Shown here: positions 28,203 through 37,922 of the stretch, piece after piece
Numbering within the stretch: position 1 is the stretch's first letter
Layout: every line of letters starts with the position of its first letter
Notes under the pieces: generated by a model
What the model was told of the DNA's origin: nothing
Databases searched by the model: none
What the model saw: only the letters and a program-made list of their open reading frames with translations
Translations under genes and position numbers: made by a program
NCBI GenBank assembly: GCA_030158725.1
Contig: JAOASJ010000127.1
Span: 1,389-65,388 of the forward strand
Reading direction: 5' to 3'
DNA from: Bacteroidia bacterium
Lineage (GTDB): Bacteria; Bacteroidota; Bacteroidia; NS11-12g; UBA955
DNA: 64,000 nt

Positions 28203-29624
28203 ATGAAAAAAACAGTTTTAAACGCCGTATTAGCTCTTGTTTGTGGAACTTTAGGCGCGTATGTATTTACAAATTATATGCATCAAGAATCCAAAGAGAT
28301 CTTGGTGCAGAATGAATTAAAGGGACTGCTGACATCATACAATGGAAATGTAGCAGATGCAAATTTAAGTTTTGTTTTGGCCTCTAAGGTCAGTACGCCT
28401 AGTGTGGTTTTCATAAAGACCACGGCTATGATGCAACAGCGCAATCCATTTGGGATGTTTTTTGATGGTTGGGACCCTTTCGGTAGTATAGGTCAAGTAA
28501 GCAGCACTGGCAGTGGTGTAATCGTTCGTAAAGATGGATACATCGTTACCAATTTGCATGTAGTTAAAGATGCTCAAAACATTGAAGTGGTTTTAAACAA
28601 TAAAAAGAAAACCTATACGGCAAAATTAATTGGCACAGATCCTTCAACAGATTTGGCTTTGTTAAAAATAGAAGCAGGCAATTTACCTGCTATAGTGATG
28701 ACCAATTCAGACGACTTACAAATTGGCGAATGGGTTATAGCTGTAGGGAATCCATTTAATTTAACCTCAACCGTTACCGCAGGAATTGTTAGTGCAAAAG
28801 GCAGAAACATCAATGTGGTAAACAACCAATTTCCTATCGAATCATTTATACAAACAGATGCTGCAATTAATCCAGGAAACAGTGGTGGCGCTTTGGTAAA
28901 TTTAAATGGCGAATTGGTAGGAATAAATACCGCTATTTTTAGTCAAACAGGAAGTTATTCGGGGTACGGATTTGCTATACCTGCAAACATTGTAGCGAAG
29001 GCAGTGAAAGACTTAATTGATTTCGGCCAAATTCAAAGAGGTTATTCTGGAATTGAAGCAGAAGAAATAGATGAGATGAGTGAAAAGGTGAATAAGACCA
29101 CCGATGGTGCTTTAATAAAGATGTCTTACGATGAGAGTCCAGCAAGTAAAGCAGGTTTAATGAAAGGTGATGTTGTTGTGAAAATTCAAGACAAAGCCAT
29201 TACAAGTAAATCAGGCTTTGACGAACACATGTCATATTATAGGCCGGGAGATAAAATTAAAATCACTTATATGCGCAATGGAGTGCAAAAGGAAACCACT
29301 ATGGTGTTAACCAATCAAGATGGTGAAACAAGTTTAGAAACCAACAAGTTTATTAGTTCTGATAAGCTGGGTGCTGATTTTGCGCCAGTTTCGAAGGTTG
29401 AACAACAGAAATATAAAATTACCAATGGTGTTAAAGTTAAAAACATTAGAGGCGGTTTGCTTAACACGATGAATATTGAGGATGGATTTATTTTCTTAAA
29501 GTTCAATGGGAAGATTTGTGAAGACCCAAACACCTTAATATCTGCTTTAGAAAACGCCAATGGGCGCATGCAGATAGAAGGATTGGGAACCGATGGAACC
29601 AAACGGATTTATAATTTTTGGTAG
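28203..29624 (+). CDS. HtrA/DegP-type periplasmic serine protease
   Basis: This S1C serine protease of the periplasm would degrade or refold damaged envelope proteins. The 473-residue protein has an N-terminal signal or anchor (about 5-25), a trypsin-like domain with catalytic triad H119, D150 and S227 (in NPGNSGGA), a PDZ domain at about 285-375 and a second shorter PDZ-like domain to the end. The loop after residue 78 is rich in Phe, Gly, Met and Asp, like the LA loop of DegP. It ends before a strong terminator and is paired with a DUF1573 gene upstream. Confidence 0.93.
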   Translation: MKKTVLNAVLALVCGTLGAYVFTNYMHQESKEILVQNELKGLLTSYNGNVADANLSFVLASKVSTPSVVFIKTTAMMQQRNPFGMFFDGWDPFGSIGQVSSTGSGVIVRKDGYIVTNLHVVKDAQNIEVVLNNKKKTYTAKLIGTDPSTDLALLKIEAGNLPAIVMTNSDDLQIGEWVIAVGNPFNLTSTVTAGIVSAKGRNINVVNNQFPIESFIQTDAAINPGNSGGALVNLNGELVGINTAIFSQTGSYSGYGFAIPANIVAKAVKDLIDFGQIQRGYSGIEAEEIDEMSEKVNKTTDGALIKMSYDESPASKAGLMKGDVVVKIQDKAITSKSGFDEHMSYYRPGDKIKITYMRNGVQKETTMVLTNQDGETSLETNKFISSDKLGADFAPVSKVEQQKYKITNGVKVKNIRGGLLNTMNIEDGFIFLKFNGKICEDPNTLISALENANGRMQIEGLGTDGTKRIYNFW

Positions 29625-29642
29625 GTATAAATAAAATATTTG

Positions 29643-29675
29643 AAATGCTCAGATTCTGTCTGGGCATTTTTTTTT
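29643..29675 (+). terminator. Intrinsic terminator after htrA-like gene
   Basis: An 11-bp stem AAATGCTCAGA/TCTGGGCATTT (one G-U pair) with a 5-base loop runs into an uninterrupted T-tract. Confidence 0.88.
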
Positions 29676-29695
29676 GTTGGGTAAAATGAAAGTCT

Positions 29696-29703
29696 TATTT
29701 TTG
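29696..29703 (+). promoter_or_regulatory. -7 promoter element of four-gene envelope operon
   Basis: TATTTTTG lies 14 bp before the ATG at 29718 and just after the htrA terminator, so the next four genes form a separate unit. Confidence 0.55.
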
Positions 29704-29717
29704 ACAAGAACTCTATT

Positions 29718-31970
29718 ATGAAAATAAAGCTCTTATTTTATGTTCTATTTGTTTGTGTTTTCTTCATGACAAACAAGGTAGCAAAGGCTCAACCCAATTT
29801 CTATTTTAATGCCCAGGGGTCTATAAATTTAAGTTTTAGAATGCTTCCAGCTTCTAGTCTAATTGAATATCAATACGACAGTGTTTCAACTTATAATTCA
29901 CCTCAGTTTCGAAGTAAAATAGTAAATACTGGTTATGATTCAATTTCTGGTTTATCCTTTGAAAAGCAGTATTTCTTTCGTTGTCGTTATGTGAATGCCA
30001 ATGGAAATCCAACTAGTAATTGGTCGCAAACAGTTTATAGTACAGCGACATATCCATTAGAAGAGTTATTTAAGCAAAATACGCCTATAGTAAGTTTACG
30101 CACACCAACATATAAATTTTTACATCGGTATACCACTTATTTTGAACTTTGGTATGATACAGTCCCGGGCTTTAACAGCAGTCAATTAAAAAAGTACAGC
30201 AGCAATACATTGTATTCATACCACAAACTCGGATTAATTAAAAACAAGAAAGAGTATTATTTACGCGCAAGAGTATTTGATGGAAGCGAATCGTTGCCAT
30301 GGAAGACCATTCATGTAAGAAATGATTTTAAGACAACAGTAAGTCTTACCAGTAATGGAGGTTGCACAGATACCTCAATCGCTTATTATTTATATTTTTA
30401 TAATTATGTGAGTGATGCTGTATCATTTTCGAATAAGACGTATGTAAAATATGGTTCTTTCAAAGACTCTTTTACTGGAAATTCTTATGGTGTTAACATT
30501 CAAATTAAAGACACCAATGCGGTATATTTCTATTGCAAGACCAATGTACAATATGACTCGTTGGTTTTGAATTACAATGACACACAGGTTTATAGAAATC
30601 TTTTAGGTTCTAGTGGTCAGATAAGTTATCTCTTTAGGTCAATGCCCCAAAATTCAATCTATTTTATGGGTGCAAGTTGTAATACCAATATTGATTTAGA
30701 ACTTTATTCTGATAGTACTTTAATTACTCTGTTAAAGACCCAGACCAAATCGAATGGTAATACACCCGCAGCAATAACTTTCGATACAGATTGGGACTTT
30801 TTCAAGAAGAATGTTTTACGTTATAGAAGCATACGGTTTGGTGTTAAAAGTCCTTGGAGCTATATTTATCCTAAAGACTATATTCCCAACATAGAACATC
30901 CAATTCAAGCGGCACAGGATACCACCATGTCGAAATGGACTATTTATAGGAATTATATTTTTAAGGGAAAAAAACTTGAAGTTTTATTGGATGTCAATGG
31001 CAATTTTAATAGCCCTAAATTAAAGTCTTATACAATTAACGATTCCAGCGAATTCTATTTAGAAAGCTTGTTTGATTATTACAATTATGTGAAGTGTAGA
31101 ATTACTGATGGGGTAAGTAAAACCAATTGGTCAAAGATTGCAGCTAAGCCATTTACCGCATCTCCGTTGAATAATATTACTCTGAACATCACACACCCAA
31201 CAGGAAATTTATATATTTATCCGTTTTCACGATTGAATGGGGTGCAAGTTAAGATGGGGACAGACTCAAATAATTTACGTTATAATGTGATTGATGTACC
31301 CAATATGTTTATGGATACTTTTGATTTCGTAAGCAATGATAAAGTGTATTTTAAATTGCGACGTTATACAGGAATTGATACTTCTATTTGGAGTAAAATG
31401 AGCTCATTTATTTACAAAACCAATTCGAGCATTTGTATGAGTCCAGTTATTGTATACAATGGCAATAGGTTTGGCAAGGATACATTTGACTTGCGTTGGA
31501 AAGATAGGGACCCAAGTAGTTCTACTGGGAATTATTTATACTTTGCCAAAGGTCCATCACCTGCAGACATTCAAGGAATCATAGAAATTCCTAAAGGTGT
31601 AAGTTTTATCAATTTAAGGCGAAAAGATTATCCTCTAGATTGGTATTATGCTGTTTACCCTAAATGTGCCTACAACAGAGCCTATTCTCAAGTTGAAACA
31701 AAATGGTATCCATTAAATCCTTTAGTATCATTGGAATCATTAGACGATGAATACAATCCAGTATTTTACAATTACGATCATAAGACCTTGGTTTCAAATA
31801 GCGATACAGAGCAAGAATTTGAGGTTTATGATTTAAATGGTAAAATTATTTTTCAAGGCATAATTAATGATACTGCACCAGTTGATTTATCTATGTTGGG
31901 CAATGGAATATATGTTGTAAAATTAATGACTCAGAATGTTTGTCGTACCTTTAAAATTGTTGTTTTATGA
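29718..31970 (+). CDS. T9SS-secreted protein of unknown function
   Basis: The 750-residue protein has a signal peptide (about 1-24, cleavage after AKA). The body is built of repeated beta-rich modules with aromatic residues (phrases such as SLPWKTIHVRN, KTNWSKIA, TSIWSKMS) that look like fibronectin-like or Ig-like repeats. It ends in a C-terminal sorting-like domain (about 675-750) with EVYDLNGKIIFQG and GIYVVKLMT. The usual YPNP motif is not evident, so the sorting domain is a divergent type A. Its stop codon overlaps the next start by 4 bp (ATGA), indicating translational coupling with the M48 protease. Confidence 0.75.
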   Translation: MKIKLLFYVLFVCVFFMTNKVAKAQPNFYFNAQGSINLSFRMLPASSLIEYQYDSVSTYNSPQFRSKIVNTGYDSISGLSFEKQYFFRCRYVNANGNPTSNWSQTVYSTATYPLEELFKQNTPIVSLRTPTYKFLHRYTTYFELWYDTVPGFNSSQLKKYSSNTLYSYHKLGLIKNKKEYYLRARVFDGSESLPWKTIHVRNDFKTTVSLTSNGGCTDTSIAYYLYFYNYVSDAVSFSNKTYVKYGSFKDSFTGNSYGVNIQIKDTNAVYFYCKTNVQYDSLVLNYNDTQVYRNLLGSSGQISYLFRSMPQNSIYFMGASCNTNIDLELYSDSTLITLLKTQTKSNGNTPAAITFDTDWDFFKKNVLRYRSIRFGVKSPWSYIYPKDYIPNIEHPIQAAQDTTMSKWTIYRNYIFKGKKLEVLLDVNGNFNSPKLKSYTINDSSEFYLESLFDYYNYVKCRITDGVSKTNWSKIAAKPFTASPLNNITLNITHPTGNLYIYPFSRLNGVQVKMGTDSNNLRYNVIDVPNMFMDTFDFVSNDKVYFKLRRYTGIDTSIWSKMSSFIYKTNSSICMSPVIVYNGNRFGKDTFDLRWKDRDPSSSTGNYLYFAKGPSPADIQGIIEIPKGVSFINLRRKDYPLDWYYAVYPKCAYNRAYSQVETKWYPLNPLVSLESLDDEYNPVFYNYDHKTLVSNSDTEQEFEVYDLNGKIIFQGIINDTAPVDLSMLGNGIYVVKLMTQNVCRTFKIVVL

Positions 31971-34156
31971 AATTGAATAGAGTCATATTTACCTTAATTT
32001 TTTCTATAAGCACTTCCTTATTTTCCCAAGCAAAAATAGAACCTATGCTTTGCGAAGGTGAATTGCCTGCTGATTTGAAAAAGTCACTTTCAGACATCAT
32101 CAACAACGAGTCTTCTAACGATTTTACCAAGCAAAACTTATTGGGTATTTATGAGATTTTTGGAAGTGGGAACGTTGTGTATGGAAATAAAGCTTGGCAA
32201 ATGGTTGACCGCATAGGAAGACAAATACTTGCGAAAAATAAATTAGATACAAACGTCCATTTTTATTTGCTGAGAAGTGGTTTTTACAACGCATTTGCTA
32301 CAGACCAAGGATATATTTTTGCCACCACCAGCATGTTAAGTCAGGCTTCTAATGAGGACGAAATTGCTTTTATTTTATGCCATGAATTGTCGCACTTTTT
32401 ATTGAAGCACAATTTACAACAGCATGAATTGGCCAAAGAAGGATTGAAAGCCCTTAAAAAGAAATTAAAGAAACAAAAATCAGATGAAAACAAATTCAAG
32501 ACTTTGGATATGTTTCTTAAAGAATACTATGAATTTAGTAGAGCCCATGAATTACAAGCAGACAGTTTGGGCTTGATTTTGTTCCGAAAAGCTGGATACA
32601 ACGAAAAAAATGCTTTAAAATCGATTGAAAAATTGCAGTATTCAAATCCAATTTTTTATAATTACTCATACCGATACTCACAATTAGAACCTCAGGCAGA
32701 CAGTGGATTTTATAGAAGATTAAATCAATCGTGTAATTTTAAGAATAACTTCAAAAAGATATCAGGTTTAAATATTGATATTGAGGAAGAGAATGATGAT
32801 GAAGACTCGACAGGAAATTCTATGTCTAGAGATTCACTGTATTTAACGCATCCAGATTGGAATATTAGGTATGATAGATTAAAAGGAATGATGCAGGGAA
32901 TGCCAGATATTCCAACAAATCAAATATCGAAAGAGCTTTTACATCAATGCATGTCAGAATCTTTCCTTTATGAATTTAGGAACCGAAATTTCTTTAAGGC
33001 CACTGCATATTTGTTGCTTATGGAGCAGAAATTAGGCAGCTCAAATGCCATACAGAAGTGGAAAGGCATTTGTTTGTCTTCTATCTATTTCGCCTATTTT
33101 AACCATGGAAAAAATGTGAGTTTTGCAGATGGAATGATAAATGATAGCAATTCCTTTATGAGTGGAATGGTTAAGCATTTAATTACTTGGAAACCGAATG
33201 AAATGAAACAGGTTTCAAAGTATTATAATTTAATGTACCAAGATACTTCAGACTTTAATCAAATTAGCAATTTCTACTTAAAGAAATTGGGCAAAAAAGA
33301 CAGTGTTGCATTAAGTGAAGTTAGAGATTCAATTTTGCTAAACAGCTGCAACGATAAAAAGTATTTCACTCAAATTAGACGACCATTTTTTGCAGAAGTT
33401 AACAATTATCTGAGCAGTCATAAGACAGGAAGTTTGGAATCGGTATGGGAGAAAAAGGGATCTGCATTGTATTACAACAACAATGGCAATGTTTATGGAG
33501 AGGTAAATAGGGAATTACCCAAGCGTTATGTTAGTGAAAAAACAGACTCTATTGTAATGGTTGCGCCAGATTTGTACATTTATCCAAGTAGGCAAAATAA
33601 GAAATACAAGAACCCATTGGTACACAATGACAAAAAAGAATTCTTTTCAAAGGAACTCATTACTTGGGGTGGATTCAATGATGTGTTTTACGAACAGATT
33701 AACTTTGATGATAAGGTCAATTTAAGTACCCAAGCATACAATCAATTTTATTTGTCTAAGTTTATCATTGCTGACTTAGCAATGGCTGAAAGTAATGATG
33801 ACCATTGTCCACTGAGTATATTGTATGCGGATAAAATTATCAAAGAAACAAAATGTAGCAAGCTACAATTGGTTCAGGTAATACACCGCAACAGCAAATC
33901 ATTCTTAAATATTGGGACTGCTTTATTTGAATTATTTGCATTTCCATTTAACACAATGATATTTACAGATGTGGGAGGAATTGTAGGAGGTATTAATAGA
34001 AATACCGTTATCTTAAATGTGATGATCGATTTAAAGACAGTTAATCTAGATTTTATAGCAGTATATGAAAACAGTTTAATTTTATCTTATGACAGCATTT
34101 CCGCTTCAGCGTTGCGTATTCAGTCGGACACTAAAAAATATTTAATCAATGAATAA
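31967..34156 (+). CDS. M48 family metalloprotease
   Basis: The 729-residue protein has a signal peptide (about 1-21, FSQ). A peptidase M48 domain spans about residues 55-245 with zinc motif H139-ELS-H143 and a later RAHELQADSLGL segment that supplies the third ligand and its Asp. The long C-terminal region (about 270-729) is unassigned and has no membrane segments of note. Periplasmic M48 proteases such as BepA handle outer-membrane assembly, which fits the neighbours: a T9SS protein, a beta-barrel and a lipoprotein. It is translationally coupled on both sides (4-bp and 8-bp overlaps). Confidence 0.82.
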   Translation: MKLNRVIFTLIFSISTSLFSQAKIEPMLCEGELPADLKKSLSDIINNESSNDFTKQNLLGIYEIFGSGNVVYGNKAWQMVDRIGRQILAKNKLDTNVHFYLLRSGFYNAFATDQGYIFATTSMLSQASNEDEIAFILCHELSHFLLKHNLQQHELAKEGLKALKKKLKKQKSDENKFKTLDMFLKEYYEFSRAHELQADSLGLILFRKAGYNEKNALKSIEKLQYSNPIFYNYSYRYSQLEPQADSGFYRRLNQSCNFKNNFKKISGLNIDIEEENDDEDSTGNSMSRDSLYLTHPDWNIRYDRLKGMMQGMPDIPTNQISKELLHQCMSESFLYEFRNRNFFKATAYLLLMEQKLGSSNAIQKWKGICLSSIYFAYFNHGKNVSFADGMINDSNSFMSGMVKHLITWKPNEMKQVSKYYNLMYQDTSDFNQISNFYLKKLGKKDSVALSEVRDSILLNSCNDKKYFTQIRRPFFAEVNNYLSSHKTGSLESVWEKKGSALYYNNNGNVYGEVNRELPKRYVSEKTDSIVMVAPDLYIYPSRQNKKYKNPLVHNDKKEFFSKELITWGGFNDVFYEQINFDDKVNLSTQAYNQFYLSKFIIADLAMAESNDDHCPLSILYADKIIKETKCSKLQLVQVIHRNSKSFLNIGTALFELFAFPFNTMIFTDVGGIVGGINRNTVILNVMIDLKTVNLDFIAVYENSLILSYDSISASALRIQSDTKKYLINE

Positions 34157-34931
34157 GCAATATACATTTATACTTTTTCTATTGGTTTCTGTTCTTCAAT
34201 TAAATGCTCAGAAAGTACGCTATAACACCAGTTTTAGAAATTACAGAGTATCAGTTGGCGCAGGATTAGGATACAGTCCAATCATGTTACTTAATGCAGC
34301 CCCTTTTAATTACAAACCTTGGGAAGCGGCCAAGCCGAGTTTAAAATTGGAATTGACACCTTCGCCTAAATTTAGCTTTAATTTTGGCATACAAAGAGAA
34401 CATTACAATTATGGAATTTCCCCATTGATAGAATACACAAGTTTGGGTAGAGGTTATACCGATTATAAGGAAGTAAACTTAGGTGTTAAATTTACTCAGA
34501 TAGCGTATACATTCGATTTGAGAAATTACACCACTTATTCGGGTTATTTAGCACCCTTTGGACGTTATGTTATGTGGGGTTTTTCAATTAATAAGGGTCG
34601 TTACAAAACGGATAATTTTTCTTTCAGTTATGAAGATGAATTAAATGGACTAGTGACTGTCAATGTTCCTAATGACAAATTCAAGACGAGTTCAGATGTT
34701 GGTATCCGTTTCGGTATGGGTAAGAAACGATATAATGGTAAAAAATTAAAGACCTTTTTCGAATACCAATTAATTTTAGATGCTAAGGTTGGAGACTTTG
34801 GCAGTGGGCTTGAAGAAAGTTATTTAAGCTCTTATGGTGGTTCAAAACGGGTGGCTTATGAAACCGGAATGCGCATCAGTCAATCAAACTCAATTTTTCA
34901 ATTTAATGTAATTTATGGCTTCTCATTTTAA
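34149..34931 (+). CDS. Predicted outer-membrane beta-barrel protein
   Basis: The 260-residue protein has a signal peptide (about 1-20, LNAQ) and then alternating strands (for example KFSFNFGIQREHYNYGI and IFQFNVIYGFSF). It ends in Phe after an amphipathic strand, as outer-membrane barrels do. It overlaps the M48 gene by 8 bp and the following lipoprotein gene by 17 bp. It may be a substrate or partner of the protease, but this is inference from position only. Confidence 0.68.
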   Translation: MNKQYTFILFLLVSVLQLNAQKVRYNTSFRNYRVSVGAGLGYSPIMLLNAAPFNYKPWEAAKPSLKLELTPSPKFSFNFGIQREHYNYGISPLIEYTSLGRGYTDYKEVNLGVKFTQIAYTFDLRNYTTYSGYLAPFGRYVMWGFSINKGRYKTDNFSFSYEDELNGLVTVNVPNDKFKTSSDVGIRFGMGKKRYNGKKLKTFFEYQLILDAKVGDFGSGLEESYLSSYGGSKRVAYETGMRISQSNSIFQFNVIYGFSF

Positions 34932-35442
34932 ACTTATAGCTTTCGGTTTGTTGTTGTTTTTGACTGCTTGTAGTGAGCATATTTTTGAAGACGACATTAG
35001 CAAAGCTGACATTCAAATATCGGCAGGAACAGCGATTTCAAATTCCAAAGTAAATAGCTTGTATTCTGAGTTTTTAAATTGGGATTCACTTGATTTTGAA
35101 TTTGCCTACAAAGAGCCAAATACGGAATATTCGAAAGGCCCGTATGTTTTTATTTGCAAACAAAACACGCCAAATGACACCATTAAAATTGGTATCAATC
35201 CGGTGAATTATAATGTGAAAGATGGTTATTACTTATTGGCTTCAGTTTCTGGATCAGCTAACCGATACAATGGCTCTAACTTAAGTTTTGATGCACAAAA
35301 CACAAATAAAATGTTTTACAGACAATTAAATTCAACAGAAGGTGAACTGTATGTAGATTGTTATGTTTTTTCTCAAATCAGAACTCCAAATCCCAACCAG
35401 TTTAGAAGATGGATACGTGGCAGATTTGTAATACCGCGTTAA
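34915..35442 (+). CDS. Lipoprotein of unknown function
   Basis: The 175-residue protein has a lipoprotein signal: a short basic start, a hydrophobic core and lipobox LTAC with Cys19, followed by acidic residues. The mature part has no recognised domain. It is the fourth and last gene of the envelope operon and ends 3 bp before the convergent dapA stop, without a visible hairpin. Confidence 0.72.
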   Translation: MASHFKLIAFGLLLFLTACSEHIFEDDISKADIQISAGTAISNSKVNSLYSEFLNWDSLDFEFAYKEPNTEYSKGPYVFICKQNTPNDTIKIGINPVNYNVKDGYYLLASVSGSANRYNGSNLSFDAQNTNKMFYRQLNSTEGELYVDCYVFSQIRTPNPNQFRRWIRGRFVIPR

Positions 35443-35445
35443 GGT

Positions 35446-36330
35446 TTATTTAAGCATTGCATTCAGCAATTGCTGACGCACGTTGTCACTTACATCATGC
35501 AAAGGCATACGCACGGTTGTATCGCAAATATTTAATGCTTTAAGAATAACTTTAATTCCACCTGGGCTACCATCTGCAAAAATAACATTCATTGAATCTA
35601 GTAACTTGTAATGCAATTCACGAGCAGCTTCAAATTTACTTTCCAAAGCCAACTGAATTAAAGTGCTAAATTCTTTAGGATAAGCATTTGCAATTACACT
35701 GATAACACCATCCATACCCATGGAAATGAAAGGAAGGGTAAAAGCATCATCACCACTAATAACAGAAAAATTAGCAGGTTTGTGTTTGATGATTTCCATG
35801 CATTGTGAAAAATTTCCACTCGCTTCTTTGGTACCTAAAATATTTTGGTGTTCTGCCAATTCTAAAGTTGCTTCAACACCAACATTGCTTCCGGTTCTAC
35901 CTGGTACATTGTAAAGTATGATAGGCAAAGGAGAAGCATCTGCAAGGTATTTGTAATGTTGTACTATGCCTTTTTGATTTGGTTTGTTGTAATATGGACT
36001 CACACTTAATACTGCAGAAATGCCATCGAAATCTTGGTTTTTAAGTGTTTCAGCAACTTCTAAAGTATTGTTTCCACCAACACCAAGAACTAAAGGTAAT
36101 TTACCATTGTTTTCAGTTCTAATACAATCGAGAATAGCCTGTTTTTCAGCCTTGCTAACAGTGGTGCTTTCACCTGTTGTACCAAGTATAACTAGGTAGT
36201 TGGTGCCACCATCTATTTGATGTCTTACCAATTTTTTTAGAGCATCAAAATTAATGCTGTAGTCGTTATTGAAAGGAGTTACTAATGCAACGCCGGTGCC
36301 TCTGAATTGTTGTGAAATTGAATGTGCCAT
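35446..36330 (-). CDS. dapA: 4-hydroxy-tetrahydrodipicolinate synthase
   Basis: DapA condenses pyruvate with aspartate semialdehyde in lysine and diaminopimelate synthesis. The 294-residue TIM-barrel protein has the GTTGES motif (50-55), the catalytic Tyr140 in ILYNVPGRTG, the Schiff-base Lys168 in GTKEASGN and the late GDD segment. All key residues are present. It follows a small hypothetical gene with a 6-bp gap, so the two are co-transcribed from the promoter at 36873-36880. Confidence 0.96.
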   Translation of the reverse strand: MAHSISQQFRGTGVALVTPFNNDYSINFDALKKLVRHQIDGGTNYLVILGTTGESTTVSKAEKQAILDCIRTENNGKLPLVLGVGGNNTLEVAETLKNQDFDGISAVLSVSPYYNKPNQKGIVQHYKYLADASPLPIILYNVPGRTGSNVGVEATLELAEHQNILGTKEASGNFSQCMEIIKHKPANFSVISGDDAFTLPFISMGMDGVISVIANAYPKEFSTLIQLALESKFEAARELHYKLLDSMNVIFADGSPGGIKVILKALNICDTTVRMPLHDVSDNVRQQLLNAMLK

Positions 36331-36336
36331 GTTTTT

Positions 36337-36855
36337 TTATATAATTTTACGCAAATAACGACCTGTTTCTATTAGGTAGTTTTCGCAAGGGTTTGCCCCA
36401 TTAGGTTTAATTGATATTTCGTAAAAATTAGTGTCATTTTGGTCTAGAAAAGGACCAATTCTAAATTTTGATTTTGTAAAGGTTGCAATGGTTTTTAAAA
36501 AGTCATTTTCTGTTAAACAACCATTGATAAATAAATCGAAGGGTTGGTTTAAAAGGTCTTTTAAATTTTTGCTTTTAGGAACACCAAAGAAATTAAAATC
36601 TGCTTTGCAGCATAGTTTGTGAAGTTCATTTGGCTGCATGTCAGGACTCAGTTTCTTAATGGGATGAAAACTCAAGAAGGTTATGTTTTTACCACTTTTG
36701 CGAAGTTCATGTCCAAATACTTTTAATTCTTCGATGTCTGTTCTGCTTTGACTGGCATCCCAAATTAAGAGAACGCTTTGTACCTGATCATAAGGCATAA
36801 CGCTTCTAGCAATTTTTAACTGCTTAGATTTTTTGATGAGTGCTGCAGGTTTCAA
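36337..36855 (-). CDS. Conserved hypothetical protein upstream of dapA
   Basis: The 172-residue soluble protein has a basic N-terminus, an alternating alpha/beta pattern (SVLLIWDASQS, NITFLSFHP, FDLFINGCL) and no catalytic motif I know. There is no signal peptide or membrane helix, so it is cytoplasmic. Small proteins of this kind next to dapA occur in other Bacteroidota as far as I recall. The function is not known to me. Confidence 0.75.
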   Translation of the reverse strand: MKPAALIKKSKQLKIARSVMPYDQVQSVLLIWDASQSRTDIEELKVFGHELRKSGKNITFLSFHPIKKLSPDMQPNELHKLCCKADFNFFGVPKSKNLKDLLNQPFDLFINGCLTENDFLKTIATFTKSKFRIGPFLDQNDTNFYEISIKPNGANPCENYLIETGRYLRKII

Positions 36856-36872
36856 TGTTTTAAATGAAAATT

Positions 36873-36880
36873 CAAAATTA
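36873..36880 (-). promoter_or_regulatory. -7 promoter element of hypothetical-dapA operon
   Basis: CAAAATTA on the top strand reads TAATTTTG on the gene strand and lies 17 bp from the start codon at 36855. Confidence 0.5.
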
Positions 36881-36921
36881 CTACTATTTTAGCCAAGTGC
36901 CAAAGAGTCTGTTATTTGAAT

Positions 36922-37848
36922 TTAATCGTTGTAAATTTTAACGAGATGTTTTTCGCCTTCGATGGCTAATGAAGTTTTAGGAAAAACAGATTTGGCTTCT
37001 TCAAGTAAGGGTCCAAGATGGTCGTAACGCGAGGAGAAATGACCTATTATCAAATGTCCAGCATTGGCTAGCTTCGCAACCTTGGCAGCTTGTTCAGCGG
37101 TACTATGAAAGTACATTTCAGCACGGTCTTCCAAGTTTCTCATATAGGTAGCTTCATGGTAAAGCAAATTGCAATTTTTAACGTATTCAGAAATACTTGG
37201 ATCAAAAATGGTATCAGAACAATATCCGTATGATTTTGGTGCAGGAGGGTCAAAGGTTAAAGCTTCATTCAGAATAATTTCCCCTTTATCGTTGGTGAAG
37301 TTTTCTCCTAATTTAATTTTCTTGTAGTCGTTAACTGGAATATTGAGTTCTTTAGCGCGTTCAATATTTAAATTGCGTTCTTTCTTTTTTTCTGAAATAA
37401 GAAATCCCGTACAATGAATTCTATGTTTTAAAGGAAAAGTCTTTATTTCAAATGCATCCGTCTCGTATACTTTTTCAAATTTTTCCATACTAGTGGATAT
37501 GAAAATTAATTCAAATTTGAGAGACATTCCACCGTGTTCTATTTGTAGTTCTATTATTTCTTTTAGTCCAGGAGGGCCAATTAAACTAAGGCTTTGGGTT
37601 CTGCCCATAAGGCTCATGGTAGAGATTAAACCGATTAATCCAAAATAGTGGTCACCATGTAAATGGCTAATGCAAATGGTGTTGATACCAGTATGTCTTA
37701 TGCCGTATTTTATCATTTGAGATTGTGTGCCTTCCCCACAATCTATTAGGATTTTCTCACTTTCGAGTTTTAAAATTTGTGCACTTGGGTGGCGCTCTCT
37801 TGTCGGAGTAGCGCTGCTAGATCCAAGGATATACAATTCCGGATTCAT
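36922..37848 (-). CDS. rnz: Ribonuclease Z
   Basis: RNase Z cuts 3' trailers from tRNA precursors. The 308-residue metallo-beta-lactamase-fold protein has the zinc motif HLHGDH (62-67), the GTQSQM helix after DCGEG and later histidines in LLYHEATY, FHSTAEQAA and IGHFSSRY. The start at 37848 (MNPELYILGSS) matches the family and has a GGAGAG ribosome-binding site upstream. The open frame extends 15 codons further without support. It is divergent from the SDR gene. Confidence 0.94.
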   Translation of the reverse strand: MNPELYILGSSSATPTRERHPSAQILKLESEKILIDCGEGTQSQMIKYGIRHTGINTICISHLHGDHYFGLIGLISTMSLMGRTQSLSLIGPPGLKEIIELQIEHGGMSLKFELIFISTSMEKFEKVYETDAFEIKTFPLKHRIHCTGFLISEKKKERNLNIERAKELNIPVNDYKKIKLGENFTNDKGEIILNEALTFDPPAPKSYGYCSDTIFDPSISEYVKNCNLLYHEATYMRNLEDRAEMYFHSTAEQAAKVAKLANAGHLIIGHFSSRYDHLGPLLEEAKSVFPKTSLAIEGEKHLVKIYND

Positions 37849-37904
37849 GTTTTCTCTCCACGATAATACAATAAATTTGCCTCTAGCCCCCAAAAAGATT
37901 TACC

Positions 37905-37912
37905 TATTTTTG
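37905..37912 (+). promoter_or_regulatory. -7 promoter element of SDR gene
   Basis: TATTTTTG lies 10 bp before the ATG at 37923. It probably drives the run SDR, EamA, YicC, S41 protease and metallophosphoesterase. Confidence 0.55.
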
Positions 37913-37922
37913 CAATTAATTT

